64,000 bases of DNA, taken from NCBI RefSeq assembly GCF_040544555.1, contig NZ_JBEPKD010000001.1, positions 1 to 64,000 on the forward strand, read 5' to 3'. A program made the position numbers and the translations under genes. The stretch's first letter is position 1. Every line of letters begins with the position of its first letter. The notes under the pieces were generated by a model, which made no database searches, was not told the DNA's origin, and saw nothing but the letters and a program-made list of their open reading frames with translations. Below, piece after piece: positions 25,529 to 33,759 of this stretch. This DNA comes from Halalkalibacter oceani. Its GTDB lineage: Bacteria > Bacillota > Bacilli > Bacillales > Bacillaceae_D.

Positions 25529-25993
25529 ATGATGAGACATTATGAATTATTCATATTTGAAGAAAGTGTTGCTCGTCAGTATTACGGACAAGAGGCAAAA
25601 TTATTTCATTTGTTTAAAGAGCATGAGCAGGCTAGGGGAGAAAAGCGTGAGCTGTTGAGTAAACAAATTGAATATATTACGAAACCCATTCCGGCCTTAC
25701 TGTTGCAGCAAAAATTAAATGAAGCGTTTAGTTATGAGCGGGGTTACATTCAGCATAAAAACCGCTACTTTCTCGATTTGTTCAGCCGGGGCGCGAAGGC
25801 AGAATTGATGATTGAACGACGGGCGCTCTATTTGACCTCGGATGGCGAGGAAAGCACCGAGGCGGAGACGATGTTTTTTGAAGTGCTGCGGAAATGCGAA
25901 CCGACTTTCTTTGCCCTTTCGCTTAATGAACAGCGCTTTGGCTGGCTGCGGCCAATCAAACAGCAATTTCCATTATCACAGTCTCATGGATAA
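25529..25993 (+). CDS. sirA: Sporulation inhibitor of replication SirA
   Basis: SirA binds DnaA domain I and stops new rounds of replication when sporulation begins. The approximately 154-residue product aligns with B. subtilis SirA (YneE): RHYELFIFEESVARQYYGQE, KQIEYITKPIPALL, the AETMFFEVLRK block and the C-terminal RFGWLRPIKQQF. Starts ATG 25529 and 25532 are both possible after GAAAGGGTG; a GTG at 25523 lies inside the binding site. The gene follows tkt as in B. subtilis. Confidence 0.9.
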   Translation: MMRHYELFIFEESVARQYYGQEAKLFHLFKEHEQARGEKRELLSKQIEYITKPIPALLLQQKLNEAFSYERGYIQHKNRYFLDLFSRGAKAELMIERRALYLTSDGEESTEAETMFFEVLRKCEPTFFALSLNEQRFGWLRPIKQQFPLSQSHG

Positions 25994-26115
25994 GCAGACT
26001 CGTTAGCGATATTTTCCTTAAGTGCTTTTAAATCGTTTATCATTACGATATAATGGATTAGGTTGATTGGCGGTGTCCAATCGGTTTAATAGCACGAAGG
26101 AGGACGTTGGTACTT

Positions 26116-26331
26116 ATGTGGATTCATATTCTTGGTTATACACTGGCTGTCGTGGCTGGAATTGCGCTCGGCTTCTTTATTGCACGTAAGACGATGATGT
26201 CTTATTTGAAAAAGAATCCGCCGATTAACGAGCAAATGCTCCGTGTCATGATGATGCAGATGGGTCAGAATCCATCCCAAAAGAAAATCAATCAAATGAT
26301 GAAAGCGATGCAGAAGCAGCAATCGAAATAA
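26116..26331 (+). CDS. yneF: YneF family (UPF0154) membrane protein
   Basis: The 71-residue product has one N-terminal membrane helix (about residues 4-24) followed by the conserved ARKTMMSYLKKNPPINEQML and SQKKINQMMKAM stretches that are nearly identical in B. subtilis YneF (72 aa). Function is unknown. ATG 26116 is chosen, 11 nt after AAGGAGGA; an in-frame TTG at 26107 is too close to that site. Confidence 0.93.
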   Translation: MWIHILGYTLAVVAGIALGFFIARKTMMSYLKKNPPINEQMLRVMMMQMGQNPSQKKINQMMKAMQKQQSK

Positions 26332-26406
26332 GCTTTATTCGCAACGGCTTCAAACAGGGTCTGTACGAACGGACAAGCTGTTTGCGCCGCTTGCTTACTC
26401 TTTCAT

Positions 26407-26454
26407 CAAACCACTTTTTTCTGCTACCTTGAGCAGGGAAAGGTGGTTTTTTTG
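26407..26454 (+). terminator. Terminator of yneF
   Basis: AAACCAC ... TCTGCT pairs with AGCAG ... GTGGTTT around ACCTTG, followed by seven T. Confidence 0.82.
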
Positions 26455-26591
26455 TTGCTGAAAAGCATGATTTTCCCTTGTTCAGTCGCTCGCCGATCAT
26501 AGTAGCCTCGCTTCTGATTGCGTTCAATTCCTGTATAAAAAGTCCAAAAAATCTAACACTACAAACAAAATACGGGACAGGAATAGAGTGG

Positions 26592-27683
26592 ATGATGAGA
26601 AGGAAAATTACGATTACCCAATTGTTTAGTATTTTTCTCTTAAGTACGGGCTTTAGTAATCATGTTATTTTAACCCCTTTATTAATTGGTTCGGCTGGCC
26701 GGGACTCCTGGCTCAGCGTGATTGCGGGTTATTTGTTCATGCTGCTGTTTTCCATTTTACTCGTTTATGTGATCCAGCGTTTTCAGGAAAAATCGTGTTT
26801 GGAATGGCTCTCGGCGAACGTGGGCAAAGCGACCAGCCGGCTCATTGCTTTTTTCTTACTCGTTTATTTATTTGTAACAGGCTGGACAAGCATTGAAGAA
26901 ACGATCAACTGGACATCGGAAACCTATTTATTCAATACGCCCGCGCTCGTTCTTGCGATTGGGTTTCTCTTGCCGTCTTTCTTTATTGCATACAATCACC
27001 TGAATGTTCTCGCGATTTGCGCCGGTATGATCCTGCCATTCGTCATTTTATTGGGGGTGTTCGTCTCAATTGGAACGATGACGGATAAGAACTATGATCT
27101 GATTACCCCGATCCTTGTTGAGAATAACTGGCAGGATGTGTTTCATGGTGCAGTTTATGTGATCGGCTCTGGCGTGGAAATCTTTTTGTTTATCTTCTTG
27201 CAGCACGAAATAAGGCGGAAAATTAAATTTTTGCACCTCGTTTTGATGAATACCTTTCTGGCTGGATTAACAGCCGGTCCACTAATTGGAAGCATCGCGA
27301 TTTTCGGCGTCCATGAAGCGAAGAATATTCGATATCCTTCATTTTTTCAATGGCGGCTGCTAAGAATCGGCGATTATTTCAACCATGTCGACTTCCTGGC
27401 GATTTATCAATGGTCGGCCGGTAATTTACTTCGGGTTGCCCTCGTTCTTTATCTCATAACACAGCTGCTTTCGATTAAAGAGAAAAAAAAACGGATACTC
27501 GTCCAGCTCTGCATCTGTCTTATGTTTATTATTCTTATTTTACTGCCTATTTCGAATGAAACGTTTCTCTCATTTCTTCATCTTTATTACTTTATCGGAG
27601 CGGCGTTCGGCTGTTTGTTAACAGGATGTATCGCATTATTCATTAAATTCTCAAGAAAAAGGATGAAGGAGAATGAAACATGA
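26592..27683 (+). CDS. Germinant receptor permease subunit, GerB type
   Basis: GerB-type proteins are APC-fold membrane subunits of nutrient germinant receptors in the spore inner membrane. The 363-residue product has about ten hydrophobic helices; it begins RRKITITQLFSIFLLST, has the family KNYDLITPIL motif near residue 170, and ends with FIKFSRKRMKENET. ATG 26592 (or 26595) is chosen because it gives the standard length; upstream codons lack hydrophobic pattern and binding site. Its end overlaps the GerA gene by 11 nt. This is the first gene of an apparently intact receptor operon; the ligand cannot be predicted. Confidence 0.87.
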   Translation: MMRRKITITQLFSIFLLSTGFSNHVILTPLLIGSAGRDSWLSVIAGYLFMLLFSILLVYVIQRFQEKSCLEWLSANVGKATSRLIAFFLLVYLFVTGWTSIEETINWTSETYLFNTPALVLAIGFLLPSFFIAYNHLNVLAICAGMILPFVILLGVFVSIGTMTDKNYDLITPILVENNWQDVFHGAVYVIGSGVEIFLFIFLQHEIRRKIKFLHLVLMNTFLAGLTAGPLIGSIAIFGVHEAKNIRYPSFFQWRLLRIGDYFNHVDFLAIYQWSAGNLLRVALVLYLITQLLSIKEKKKRILVQLCICLMFIILILLPISNETFLSFLHLYYFIGAAFGCLLTGCIALFIKFSRKRMKENET

Positions 27684-29121
27684 CCAGGAAATGAAAGACT
27701 TTTTAAAAAACCTTTTTCAGCAGTCAGCGGATATTACGATGGAAGAGCATGTTCTCGTTAAAGGGGAAGAGCGTAACAGCGTGCTTGTCTTGTTTTGCAA
27801 TGGTCTCATTGATAAGAAAATGATTAATGAAAATTTGCAGGAGTTTCAGCACGCTTATGCAGATAATGGAGTCCGCGGAATTGAATCTGTCCGCTGCTCG
27901 ATACGACTCAATCTTGATGGGAAAAAGCGAAAAAAAGAAGCAGAGGAAACGTTACTGGATAAAGTGTACAGTGGCTATACCGCTTTTTTTATCGGACACA
28001 GGTGCTTTTTAAGCGATACGGTCAACCCTCCAGTCAGAACACCGGAAGAATCAACGACCGAAGTCTCTCTCCGTGGCCCAAGGGATGCTTTTGTCGAGGA
28101 CATCCGTTCTAATGTAGCCTTGATTCGCAAGCGGCTCAAAACGAGAACCCTTGTTGCAAAGCAATTTGAAATCGGCAAAAGAAGTAAAACGAATGTCCAG
28201 CTCCTTTATTTGAGCGATGTGGTCAATCAGGAGCTCATTGAAGAAGTAACGAGACGCCTAGAGCAAATTGACATCGATATTTTGGAAACCGATAATCAAT
28301 TGCTTGCCCTTCTCTCAGACAATCAGCTTGCGCTATTTCCGTTACTGAAAGCGACGTCTCGTCCTGATGGCGTTGTCGCCAGCCTCGCGGTGGGCAGATG
28401 TGCGATCATGCTCGATAATGTGCCGAATGTGCTTATTGCGCCGGCGAATTTGATCTTTAACTTAAAAACGCCTGAAGATCAGCACATCCCATATTATTAC
28501 GGGACATTTGAATTGCTTATCCGTTTTTTAGGCTTGTTCACCTCCTTGTTTTTGCCCGCTTTTTGGGTGGCGTTAACCTCTTTTAATGTCGAGCAGTTGC
28601 CTTTTTCACTTGTGGCGACAATCGGATCTTCGAGACTCGGTGTACCTTTTAGCACCTCGGTTGAAATGTTATTGGTCATCGGGCTGTTTGAAATATTTCG
28701 TGAAGCAGGGGTGCGCCTTCCGAAAGCGGTCGGACAAACAATTGCTGTCGTCGGCGGGCTCATTGTCGGTGATGCTGCGATCCGGGCGGGGCTCACTTCA
28801 CCGACGATGTTAGTCGTTTCGGCGATGACCGCTGTTTCAACGTTTACTCTTGGAAATCAGGCTTTATACGGCACGGTGTCCATTTTACGGATTTTGGCGA
28901 TATTGCTCTCTTCCATACTTGGAATGCTCGGTTTTTTTAGCAGTGTCTTTCTCGTTCTCGGCTATTTAGCGAAATTGGAATCTTTCGGCCTGCCTTATTT
29001 AAGCCCGATTTCACCTTTCGATAGGAACGATGTGATGAAGGCGCTGTTTAAGCTTCCTGTTGTTTCCGTCAAAGAGCGGGCACAGACGCTTAATGTCAAT
29101 GATCCTGATAGAAAGGAATAA
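27673..29121 (+). CDS. Germinant receptor A subunit, GerA type
   Basis: The 482-residue protein has the GerA layout: a soluble N-terminal pair of domains (residues 1-270), with the family motif SLRGPRDAFVEDIRSNVALIRKRL shortened here to its key stretch RGPRDAFVEDI, a SRPDGVVASLAVGR and DNVPNVLIAP block, then four to five membrane helices with GVPFSTSVEMLLVIGLFEI and GLTSPTMLVV. GAAGGAGAATG gives the start, 11 nt within the permease gene, so translation is coupled. No frameshift is seen, in contrast to the decayed copy at 16901. Confidence 0.92.
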   Translation: MKHDQEMKDFLKNLFQQSADITMEEHVLVKGEERNSVLVLFCNGLIDKKMINENLQEFQHAYADNGVRGIESVRCSIRLNLDGKKRKKEAEETLLDKVYSGYTAFFIGHRCFLSDTVNPPVRTPEESTTEVSLRGPRDAFVEDIRSNVALIRKRLKTRTLVAKQFEIGKRSKTNVQLLYLSDVVNQELIEEVTRRLEQIDIDILETDNQLLALLSDNQLALFPLLKATSRPDGVVASLAVGRCAIMLDNVPNVLIAPANLIFNLKTPEDQHIPYYYGTFELLIRFLGLFTSLFLPAFWVALTSFNVEQLPFSLVATIGSSRLGVPFSTSVEMLLVIGLFEIFREAGVRLPKAVGQTIAVVGGLIVGDAAIRAGLTSPTMLVVSAMTAVSTFTLGNQALYGTVSILRILAILLSSILGMLGFFSSVFLVLGYLAKLESFGLPYLSPISPFDRNDVMKALFKLPVVSVKERAQTLNVNDPDRKE

Positions 29122-29125
29122 GAAG

Positions 29126-30262
29126 ATGAACTTTTCGTATAAAGGTGGACTCGTGCTTTTATTCTTCCTTCTCCTCTCGGGATGTTGGGATGCGAAGGAG
29201 CTGGGGGAAGAAAGCTATGTGACGGCGATCGGGATTGATTTTCACGATGGTCGCTATACGATTTATACCCAACTGCTCGATTTCTCAAGTATTGTTACTC
29301 AGGAAAATAATAAAGCTGCCGAGCCGATTCCATTATATATTGGGGAAGTAAGCGGCCGGACAATTAATGATGCGATTTTTGATTTGTACCGGACTTCGCA
29401 AATTCCGATCAACTGGGCTCATATCGGGACGATTGTTTATTCTGAATCTGTCTTGGAGCATGGGCTGGAGGAAGTCCATGAATCCCTGCAAAAAAACGGG
29501 GAATTCCGCTATACCCCTTGGGTGTTTGGCACGAAAAACTCCATACGTGAGATTTTGACGATCACCGGGTTTTTTCAGCTTCCTCCTTTGTATACGATTT
29601 TGTACAGTCCGGAAAAAATGTTTGATATGAACTCGTATATTGAGCCGAAACGACTCCACACCTTTATCGCCGAATACAAGGAAGCGGGAAAAATCAGCCT
29701 GCTGCCGTCCATTTCAATCAATAAAACGCAATGGTCCCAATCGGCGAAAGCTCTTGAGCCGAAAAGCACGTTAATCATCGATGGAGCCTTTCCAATTGAC
29801 AGCCAGAAAGGCCTCGCCAAAGAGTGGCTGTCATTCGCCGAATTAGTGGGGAAAAGATGGCTGCTGGATACAGCCGATAACATCCCGCTCGATTTTTATG
29901 AAGGGGGAGAAATTAAAGGATCGGTCAATGTGACAGACACAAAAGGCGAAGTGGAAGTGACAACAAACGGGAATAAAGCTGAGGTTACGGTTACCGTAAA
30001 AGCATCCGGCTCGCTGACCGATTTGGAAGAAGACTTATCTCTGGACACGATAGAACAACTTATCACAAGACAGATTGAAGAGGAAATCAGACAGACATAC
30101 AATAAAGCAATTGAAAAAGAAGCTGATGTCTACTACGTGAAAAACAAACTGTTTCATCAAGGGATAAAGCCGGACAAGTTGAACGAATACATGCTAGATA
30201 ATGATTCTTTAAAACAGATCACGGTCGACTTTCACTTAAGGAGTAAGGGGCCTTATAATTAG
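29126..30262 (+). CDS. Germinant receptor C subunit, GerC-type lipoprotein
   Basis: The 378-residue product begins with a lipoprotein signal (LLLSGC, then WDAKELGEESYVTAIG, the family start). It carries the three-domain GerC pattern, ending with a YNKAIEKEADVYYVKNKL segment in place of the DPLGFG motif common in the family, and a final strand LKQITVDFHLRSKG. GAAAGGAATAAGAAG precedes ATG 29126; an in-frame upstream ATG at 29060 would lie inside the GerA gene. It lies 4 nt after the A-subunit gene. Confidence 0.9.
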   Translation: MNFSYKGGLVLLFFLLLSGCWDAKELGEESYVTAIGIDFHDGRYTIYTQLLDFSSIVTQENNKAAEPIPLYIGEVSGRTINDAIFDLYRTSQIPINWAHIGTIVYSESVLEHGLEEVHESLQKNGEFRYTPWVFGTKNSIREILTITGFFQLPPLYTILYSPEKMFDMNSYIEPKRLHTFIAEYKEAGKISLLPSISINKTQWSQSAKALEPKSTLIIDGAFPIDSQKGLAKEWLSFAELVGKRWLLDTADNIPLDFYEGGEIKGSVNVTDTKGEVEVTTNGNKAEVTVTVKASGSLTDLEEDLSLDTIEQLITRQIEEEIRQTYNKAIEKEADVYYVKNKLFHQGIKPDKLNEYMLDNDSLKQITVDFHLRSKGPYN

Positions 30263-30302
30263 AGGTGTTAGATTTGCACCACAATTTTTTGATGGGAGAA
30301 AA

Positions 30303-30479
30303 GTGAACGAAATCATTGCCAGTCCTTCAAACTATATATTTGTCGTCGTAACAGATGATAAGGAGCAGCTCATCAGAATTGATAGAAGCAGTAATTCAGT
30401 AGGGATTTTTCCATTAACAAGCACCTATCCCAATTTACAAGAGTGGTACAGAAATTATAAAAAGGAAGCGAATGATTGA
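30303..30479 (+). CDS. Hypothetical small protein, 58 aa
   Basis: GTG 30303 with GGGAG 4 nt upstream opens a 58-codon frame with a globular look (YIFVVVTDDKEQLIRI, then TYPNLQEWYRNYKKE). The same frame stays open upstream to about 30247 without a standard start codon, adding RGVRFAPQFFDGRK, so the visible gene may be a trimmed version of a longer protein or begin at an unusual codon. Not recognised. Confidence 0.45.
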   Translation: MNEIIASPSNYIFVVVTDDKEQLIRIDRSSNSVGIFPLTSTYPNLQEWYRNYKKEAND

Positions 30480-30663
30480 GGGGGCTTGCAAGAGTAGTCA
30501 GGTAAACCCCTTCTGGACTTAAACGGCGGCGTATGGTATATTTTATTCAGTGAAAAACCTGTACGGAGAATGATGAAAGTCTGATGCATCAACGGTTTGA
30601 CGTAGATGGGGAATCCTTTCCAGCGGTTTGGAAGAGCAATGGAACTAATCGTTGGATGGACAG

Positions 30664-30707
30664 GGGGCTGGGACAAAAGGTAGTTTTTTTACCTTTTGCC
30701 CAGCCCC
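30664..30707 (+). terminator. GGCTGGG-family hairpin H2
   Basis: GGGGCTGGGACAAAAGGTA (30664 on) pairs with TACCTTTTGCCCAGCCCC (one mismatch), and the loop holds seven T. It sits directly before mnmH; the gap 30480-30743 shows nothing else. Confidence 0.7.
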
Positions 30708-30743
30708 TCCGTGTTCCCTCTGAAGAGAAAAGGAGAATGTCGT

Positions 30744-31811
30744 GTGTCTAATGTTCAAATTGAAACGGTTACCCGTAAGCAGCTCTGTTATGAGAGCGAT
30801 TTATACATTGATGTCCGTTCGCCGGCTGAATTCGCGGAGTATCGTCTGCCAGGTGCGGTGAATCTTCCTTTGTTTACAAATGAGGAGAGAGCGAAGATCG
30901 GGACGATTTATAAGCAGCAAAGCCGGGAAGCGGCAATTGAAGCCGGGGTGGCGATTTACGCGCCGAAATGGCCGGATTTCTTTGCGAAGGCGAAAGAGCT
31001 ACAGCAGCAGGCTCCCGATAAAAGAATGGTTGTCTATTGCTGGCGCGGTGGAATGCGCAGCAAGACGGTTGCTGCTACATTGGCGTTGCTCGGGATCGAA
31101 TGTTACCAGCTGGAGGGAGGGATCCGTTCCTTCCGTCAGTATGTTCAGCAATCGCTCGCCGAGCAGGCGGAAAAAAAGCGGGACTATCTCGTGATTGCCG
31201 GTCATACGGGGACAAGAAAAACAGAAATCCTTTCACGGCTGGCTGAAAAAGGCTATCCGGTTGTTGATTTGGAAGGACTGGCCGGTCATCGCGGCTCTGT
31301 CTTCGGCCATATCGGTCTGGCACAAAAAAGCCAAAAGCAGTTTGAATATGAGCTGATGGCGCGTTTGCAGGAGCTTGATGATTCAAGCTATCTCATCATT
31401 GAAGCGGAAAGCAAGCGAATCGGCCATATTGTCCTGCCCGAATTCATCATTGAAGGGAAAAAACGGGGGACGAGAGTCGAGCTTGTGTATCCATTTTGGA
31501 AACGGGTTGAGCATATTTACAACACCTACCAGCCGGAACAGTATGCAAGCGAGATTTGGGAAGCGGTCGAGAAAATCAAGAAATATCTTACACCTCAGCT
31601 GTATAAAGAGCTTGAAGCGTTGCGGGAGCAAGCTGATTATCAAAAGATGTTTGCCACCTTGCTTGAATTCTATTATGATCCGCGCTATGCGCATGCTGCG
31701 AAGCAGTATCCTTCCAAGGCAGAAGTGCTGGAGTACAGCGAAATCGATATTGCGGTTGACAAGCTTATCTCCTTGATTGAACAATGGAAAGAGCAGGAAG
31801 TGGCCCGGTAG
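30744..31811 (+). CDS. mnmH: tRNA 2-selenouridine synthase MnmH (SelU)
   Basis: MnmH exchanges sulfur of 2-thiouridine 34 in tRNA for selenium by way of a geranylated intermediate. The 355-residue protein has an N-terminal rhodanese domain (VRSPAEFAE near residue 20, catalytic Cys in VVYCWRGGMRS near 98) and a C-terminal P-loop domain. The P-loop reads GHTGTRKTE, with Arg where most members have Gly. GTG 30744 lies 9 nt after AAAGGAG. selD is not in the window, so selenium use cannot be confirmed here. Confidence 0.9.
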   Translation: MSNVQIETVTRKQLCYESDLYIDVRSPAEFAEYRLPGAVNLPLFTNEERAKIGTIYKQQSREAAIEAGVAIYAPKWPDFFAKAKELQQQAPDKRMVVYCWRGGMRSKTVAATLALLGIECYQLEGGIRSFRQYVQQSLAEQAEKKRDYLVIAGHTGTRKTEILSRLAEKGYPVVDLEGLAGHRGSVFGHIGLAQKSQKQFEYELMARLQELDDSSYLIIEAESKRIGHIVLPEFIIEGKKRGTRVELVYPFWKRVEHIYNTYQPEQYASEIWEAVEKIKKYLTPQLYKELEALREQADYQKMFATLLEFYYDPRYAHAAKQYPSKAEVLEYSEIDIAVDKLISLIEQWKEQEVAR

Positions 31812-31978
31812 GATAACGGATTTATTGATGCAAGCCGTGTCTGGATGAGGGGGATGGCGGACGCATTTCAATAAAGCGAATATAGTGGGATGACGGAAAG
31901 CGATTGAATCCTTGTCCGCTTTCATGTATCTTTAAATAGGTGGCAAACGCGTTGTTGCCTTAGAAAGGAGTGGGCAGC

Positions 31979-32488
31979 TTGCAGGACAGTTATATTTGGA
32001 TCTCGACCATCGGAGCTGCGATAATGGCCATACTCGCGATTTTTATTCGGCTGAAAGCGACAAAAAAACCGGCCAGTGTCAAAAAAATTATTTTACCGCC
32101 GGTCTTTATGTCTACTGGTTTTTTTATGTTTTTATATGAGCCGGCACGGCCTGACTTTTTACAAGTAGTCGAGGCGCTTGCCGTTGGGATGTTTTTTTCG
32201 ATTTTCCTAATTAAAATGTCGAAGTTTGAAATTAGAGCAAACCGGATTTACTTAAAGCGTTCAAAGGCGTTTGCCTTTCTGTTAATCGGCTTGCTGCTTG
32301 TGCGGATTTTGTTTAAAGTCATCATTGGTGATGCGATTGACGTGGAAGAGTTGGCCGGAATGTTTTTTCTGCTCGCTTATGGCATGATTTTGCCGTGGCG
32401 GATTGCGATGTTTTTTCGCTTTAAAAAAGTGGAAAAACAGCTCGAAACAAAGCCGAAATCAAAGTGGGTTGTGCCTGTTCAAACGTAA
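31979..32488 (+). CDS. ccdC: CcdC/YneJ family membrane protein
   Basis: The 169-residue protein has five membrane helices and matches the CcdC (YneJ, DUF1453) family, which in B. subtilis lies near the cytochrome c maturation gene ccdA: IWISTIGAAIMAILAI, KKIILPPVFMSTGFFMF, RSKAFAFLLIGLLLVR. TTG 31979 lies 8 nt after GAAAGGAG; GTG 31970 would overlap the binding site. Role in cytochrome c biogenesis is by family. yneK follows on the other strand, as a local rearrangement of the B. subtilis order. Confidence 0.85.
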   Translation: MQDSYIWISTIGAAIMAILAIFIRLKATKKPASVKKIILPPVFMSTGFFMFLYEPARPDFLQVVEALAVGMFFSIFLIKMSKFEIRANRIYLKRSKAFAFLLIGLLLVRILFKVIIGDAIDVEELAGMFFLLAYGMILPWRIAMFFRFKKVEKQLETKPKSKWVVPVQT

Positions 32489-32504
32489 CGTAAAAATGAA
32501 AGGG

Positions 32505-32622
32505 GCTTGAGACAAAACTAGCTTTGGATCTACTGGCAATGGCTTTACACGCCACAAGCCCGTTGTGAGAAACCCACTCACAACGGGCTTTAAAAGATCG
32601 TGGCGGTTCCGCTCATTGCTTA
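32505..32622 (+). repeat. 118-bp dispersed repeat, copy 1
   Basis: Identical to the reverse complement of 40420-40537 at 116 of 118 positions. It contains a perfect 14-bp stem, AAGCCCGTTGTGAG with CTCACAACGGGCTT, around AAACCCA. A GGCTGGG-type hairpin follows directly, as it does at the other copy. It lies between convergent genes. Confidence 0.95.
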
Positions 32623-32624
32623 AA

Positions 32625-32666
32625 GGCTGTGACAAAAAGGTAAAAAAACAACCTTTTGTCACAGCC
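32625..32666. terminator. GGCTGGG-family hairpin H3
   Basis: GGCTGTGACAAAAAGGT pairs with ACCTTTTGTCACAGCC (one bulge). It is attached to the 118-bp repeat and stands between convergent ccdC and yneK genes, so it may end both. Confidence 0.75.
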
Positions 32667-32676
32667 TCTTCTTTGG

Positions 32677-33114
32677 TCAGGATGAGCTTTTTTCAAGCAA
32701 ATGCTGATAAGGACTCAAATCGACTTGCTTTTCGTTCAGCTTCTTGATTAAAAACTTATGGTCGCGCTTTGGTGTCGCCAAAATATAGCCTCTAATAATA
32801 TACTCCTGCGTTAATTCCTCAATGTTGTCCTCAAGTGCCAGTTCGCCGATTTTGCCGGCGATTTTTCCTTTCGCGACATCGCGGAACAGCTCAGGTACCG
32901 GTTCAACAAGCTCATTGAGCAGCTTTTTATCGTCGTCGCTCCACAAATGCAGCGTTTTTTCAATATAATAGTCCTGCCAATCAAGGATGGATTTCCCGTC
33001 TTCTTTGGGCAGACGCTTCAGAAATTTGCGGAACATAAAATATCCGCCGATAAACATCACGGTAATTAGAAATATCGTCCAGAAGACAATAAACCACATA
33101 AACCAGGTAGGCAT
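32677..33114 (-). CDS. yneK: YneK family (DUF2621) membrane protein
   Basis: The 145-residue protein has one N-terminal membrane helix (residues 4-27) and a basic linker (MFRKFLKRLPKEDGKS), then the conserved cytoplasmic part with SILDWQDYYIE, LVEPVPELFRDVA and PKRDHKFLIKKL. It fits YneK of B. subtilis, of unknown function. The genes before it in the window (yneF, ccdC) share this neighbourhood in B. subtilis. Confidence 0.83.
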   Translation of the reverse strand: MPTWFMWFIVFWTIFLITVMFIGGYFMFRKFLKRLPKEDGKSILDWQDYYIEKTLHLWSDDDKKLLNELVEPVPELFRDVAKGKIAGKIGELALEDNIEELTQEYIIRGYILATPKRDHKFLIKKLNEKQVDLSPYQHLLEKSSS

Positions 33115-33212
33115 CTTTCTTCACCCCATTTTTTTCTCCATTTTATCCTAACACAAAAAAAGATTTGCCGCTATGAATTCAAGATGTATGATGATAGGGG
33201 AGGTGAAGCAAT

Positions 33213-33626
33213 ATGGGGTATTTAGTGAGCTATGGGATTCATGTGCTTGTGTCTGTTGTGTTTTTCCTGCTGATTCCTTTTTCGTATTTAGTGAAAGGCA
33301 GCCTGTTTGATGGGCAGGCACGGCTGTTGCAGGTGCTGCGGATTTATAGATGGATCTTTCGCGCCGGTCATGGAGCGATTGTGATTTCTTTCGTAAGCGG
33401 CTTGTTTTTGAATGTCGAATGGACGAGCGTCTGGTTTCTTGTCGTGCTGCTTCTTTGGATCGTTATCGCGACTTATTTAGGGCTGGCTAGTAAGATGACG
33501 CGGCAGATTATTGAATCAAATGGAGAAGCGGAAGAGGAGATTGCCAAGCTGAGAGTGTATGGCTTATTTTTAATGCTGAGTGTACTGGCAATGTTCGCGG
33601 TGAAGTTTCTGCGCTATTTTGTCTAA
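33213..33626 (+). CDS. Four-helix membrane protein of unknown function
   Basis: The 137-residue product has four hydrophobic helices. Histidines near the helix ends (GIHVLVS at about 9, RAGHGAIVISF at about 53) recall small haem or copper membrane proteins, but this is only a resemblance. GGGGAGGTG precedes the start. It is divergent from yneK and followed by ald. I do not recognise the family. Confidence 0.72.
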   Translation: MGYLVSYGIHVLVSVVFFLLIPFSYLVKGSLFDGQARLLQVLRIYRWIFRAGHGAIVISFVSGLFLNVEWTSVWFLVVLLLWIVIATYLGLASKMTRQIIESNGEAEEEIAKLRVYGLFLMLSVLAMFAVKFLRYFV

Positions 33627-33759
33627 GTTAATAATTTCCATTGTTTTTGTGAAAACTAACAAATGAAGGTCTCCAATTTTTAACATGAGCACAATGTCCG
33701 GGCAAGGTAGAAAGGCTTATACTGACAATAGGACATGAAGAGAAAAGGAGGAAATGAAG

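Noticed and set aside
26338..26398. Possible diverged copy of the GTAACGGCT repeat (GCAACGGCTT ... GCGCCGCTT)
   Set aside because: Only short pieces agree and they are split by 40 unrelated bases; chance similarity cannot be excluded.
30480..30660. tRNA-like or leader RNA before mnmH
   Set aside because: No cloverleaf with anticodon and T arms could be folded, and no T-box or riboswitch core was found.
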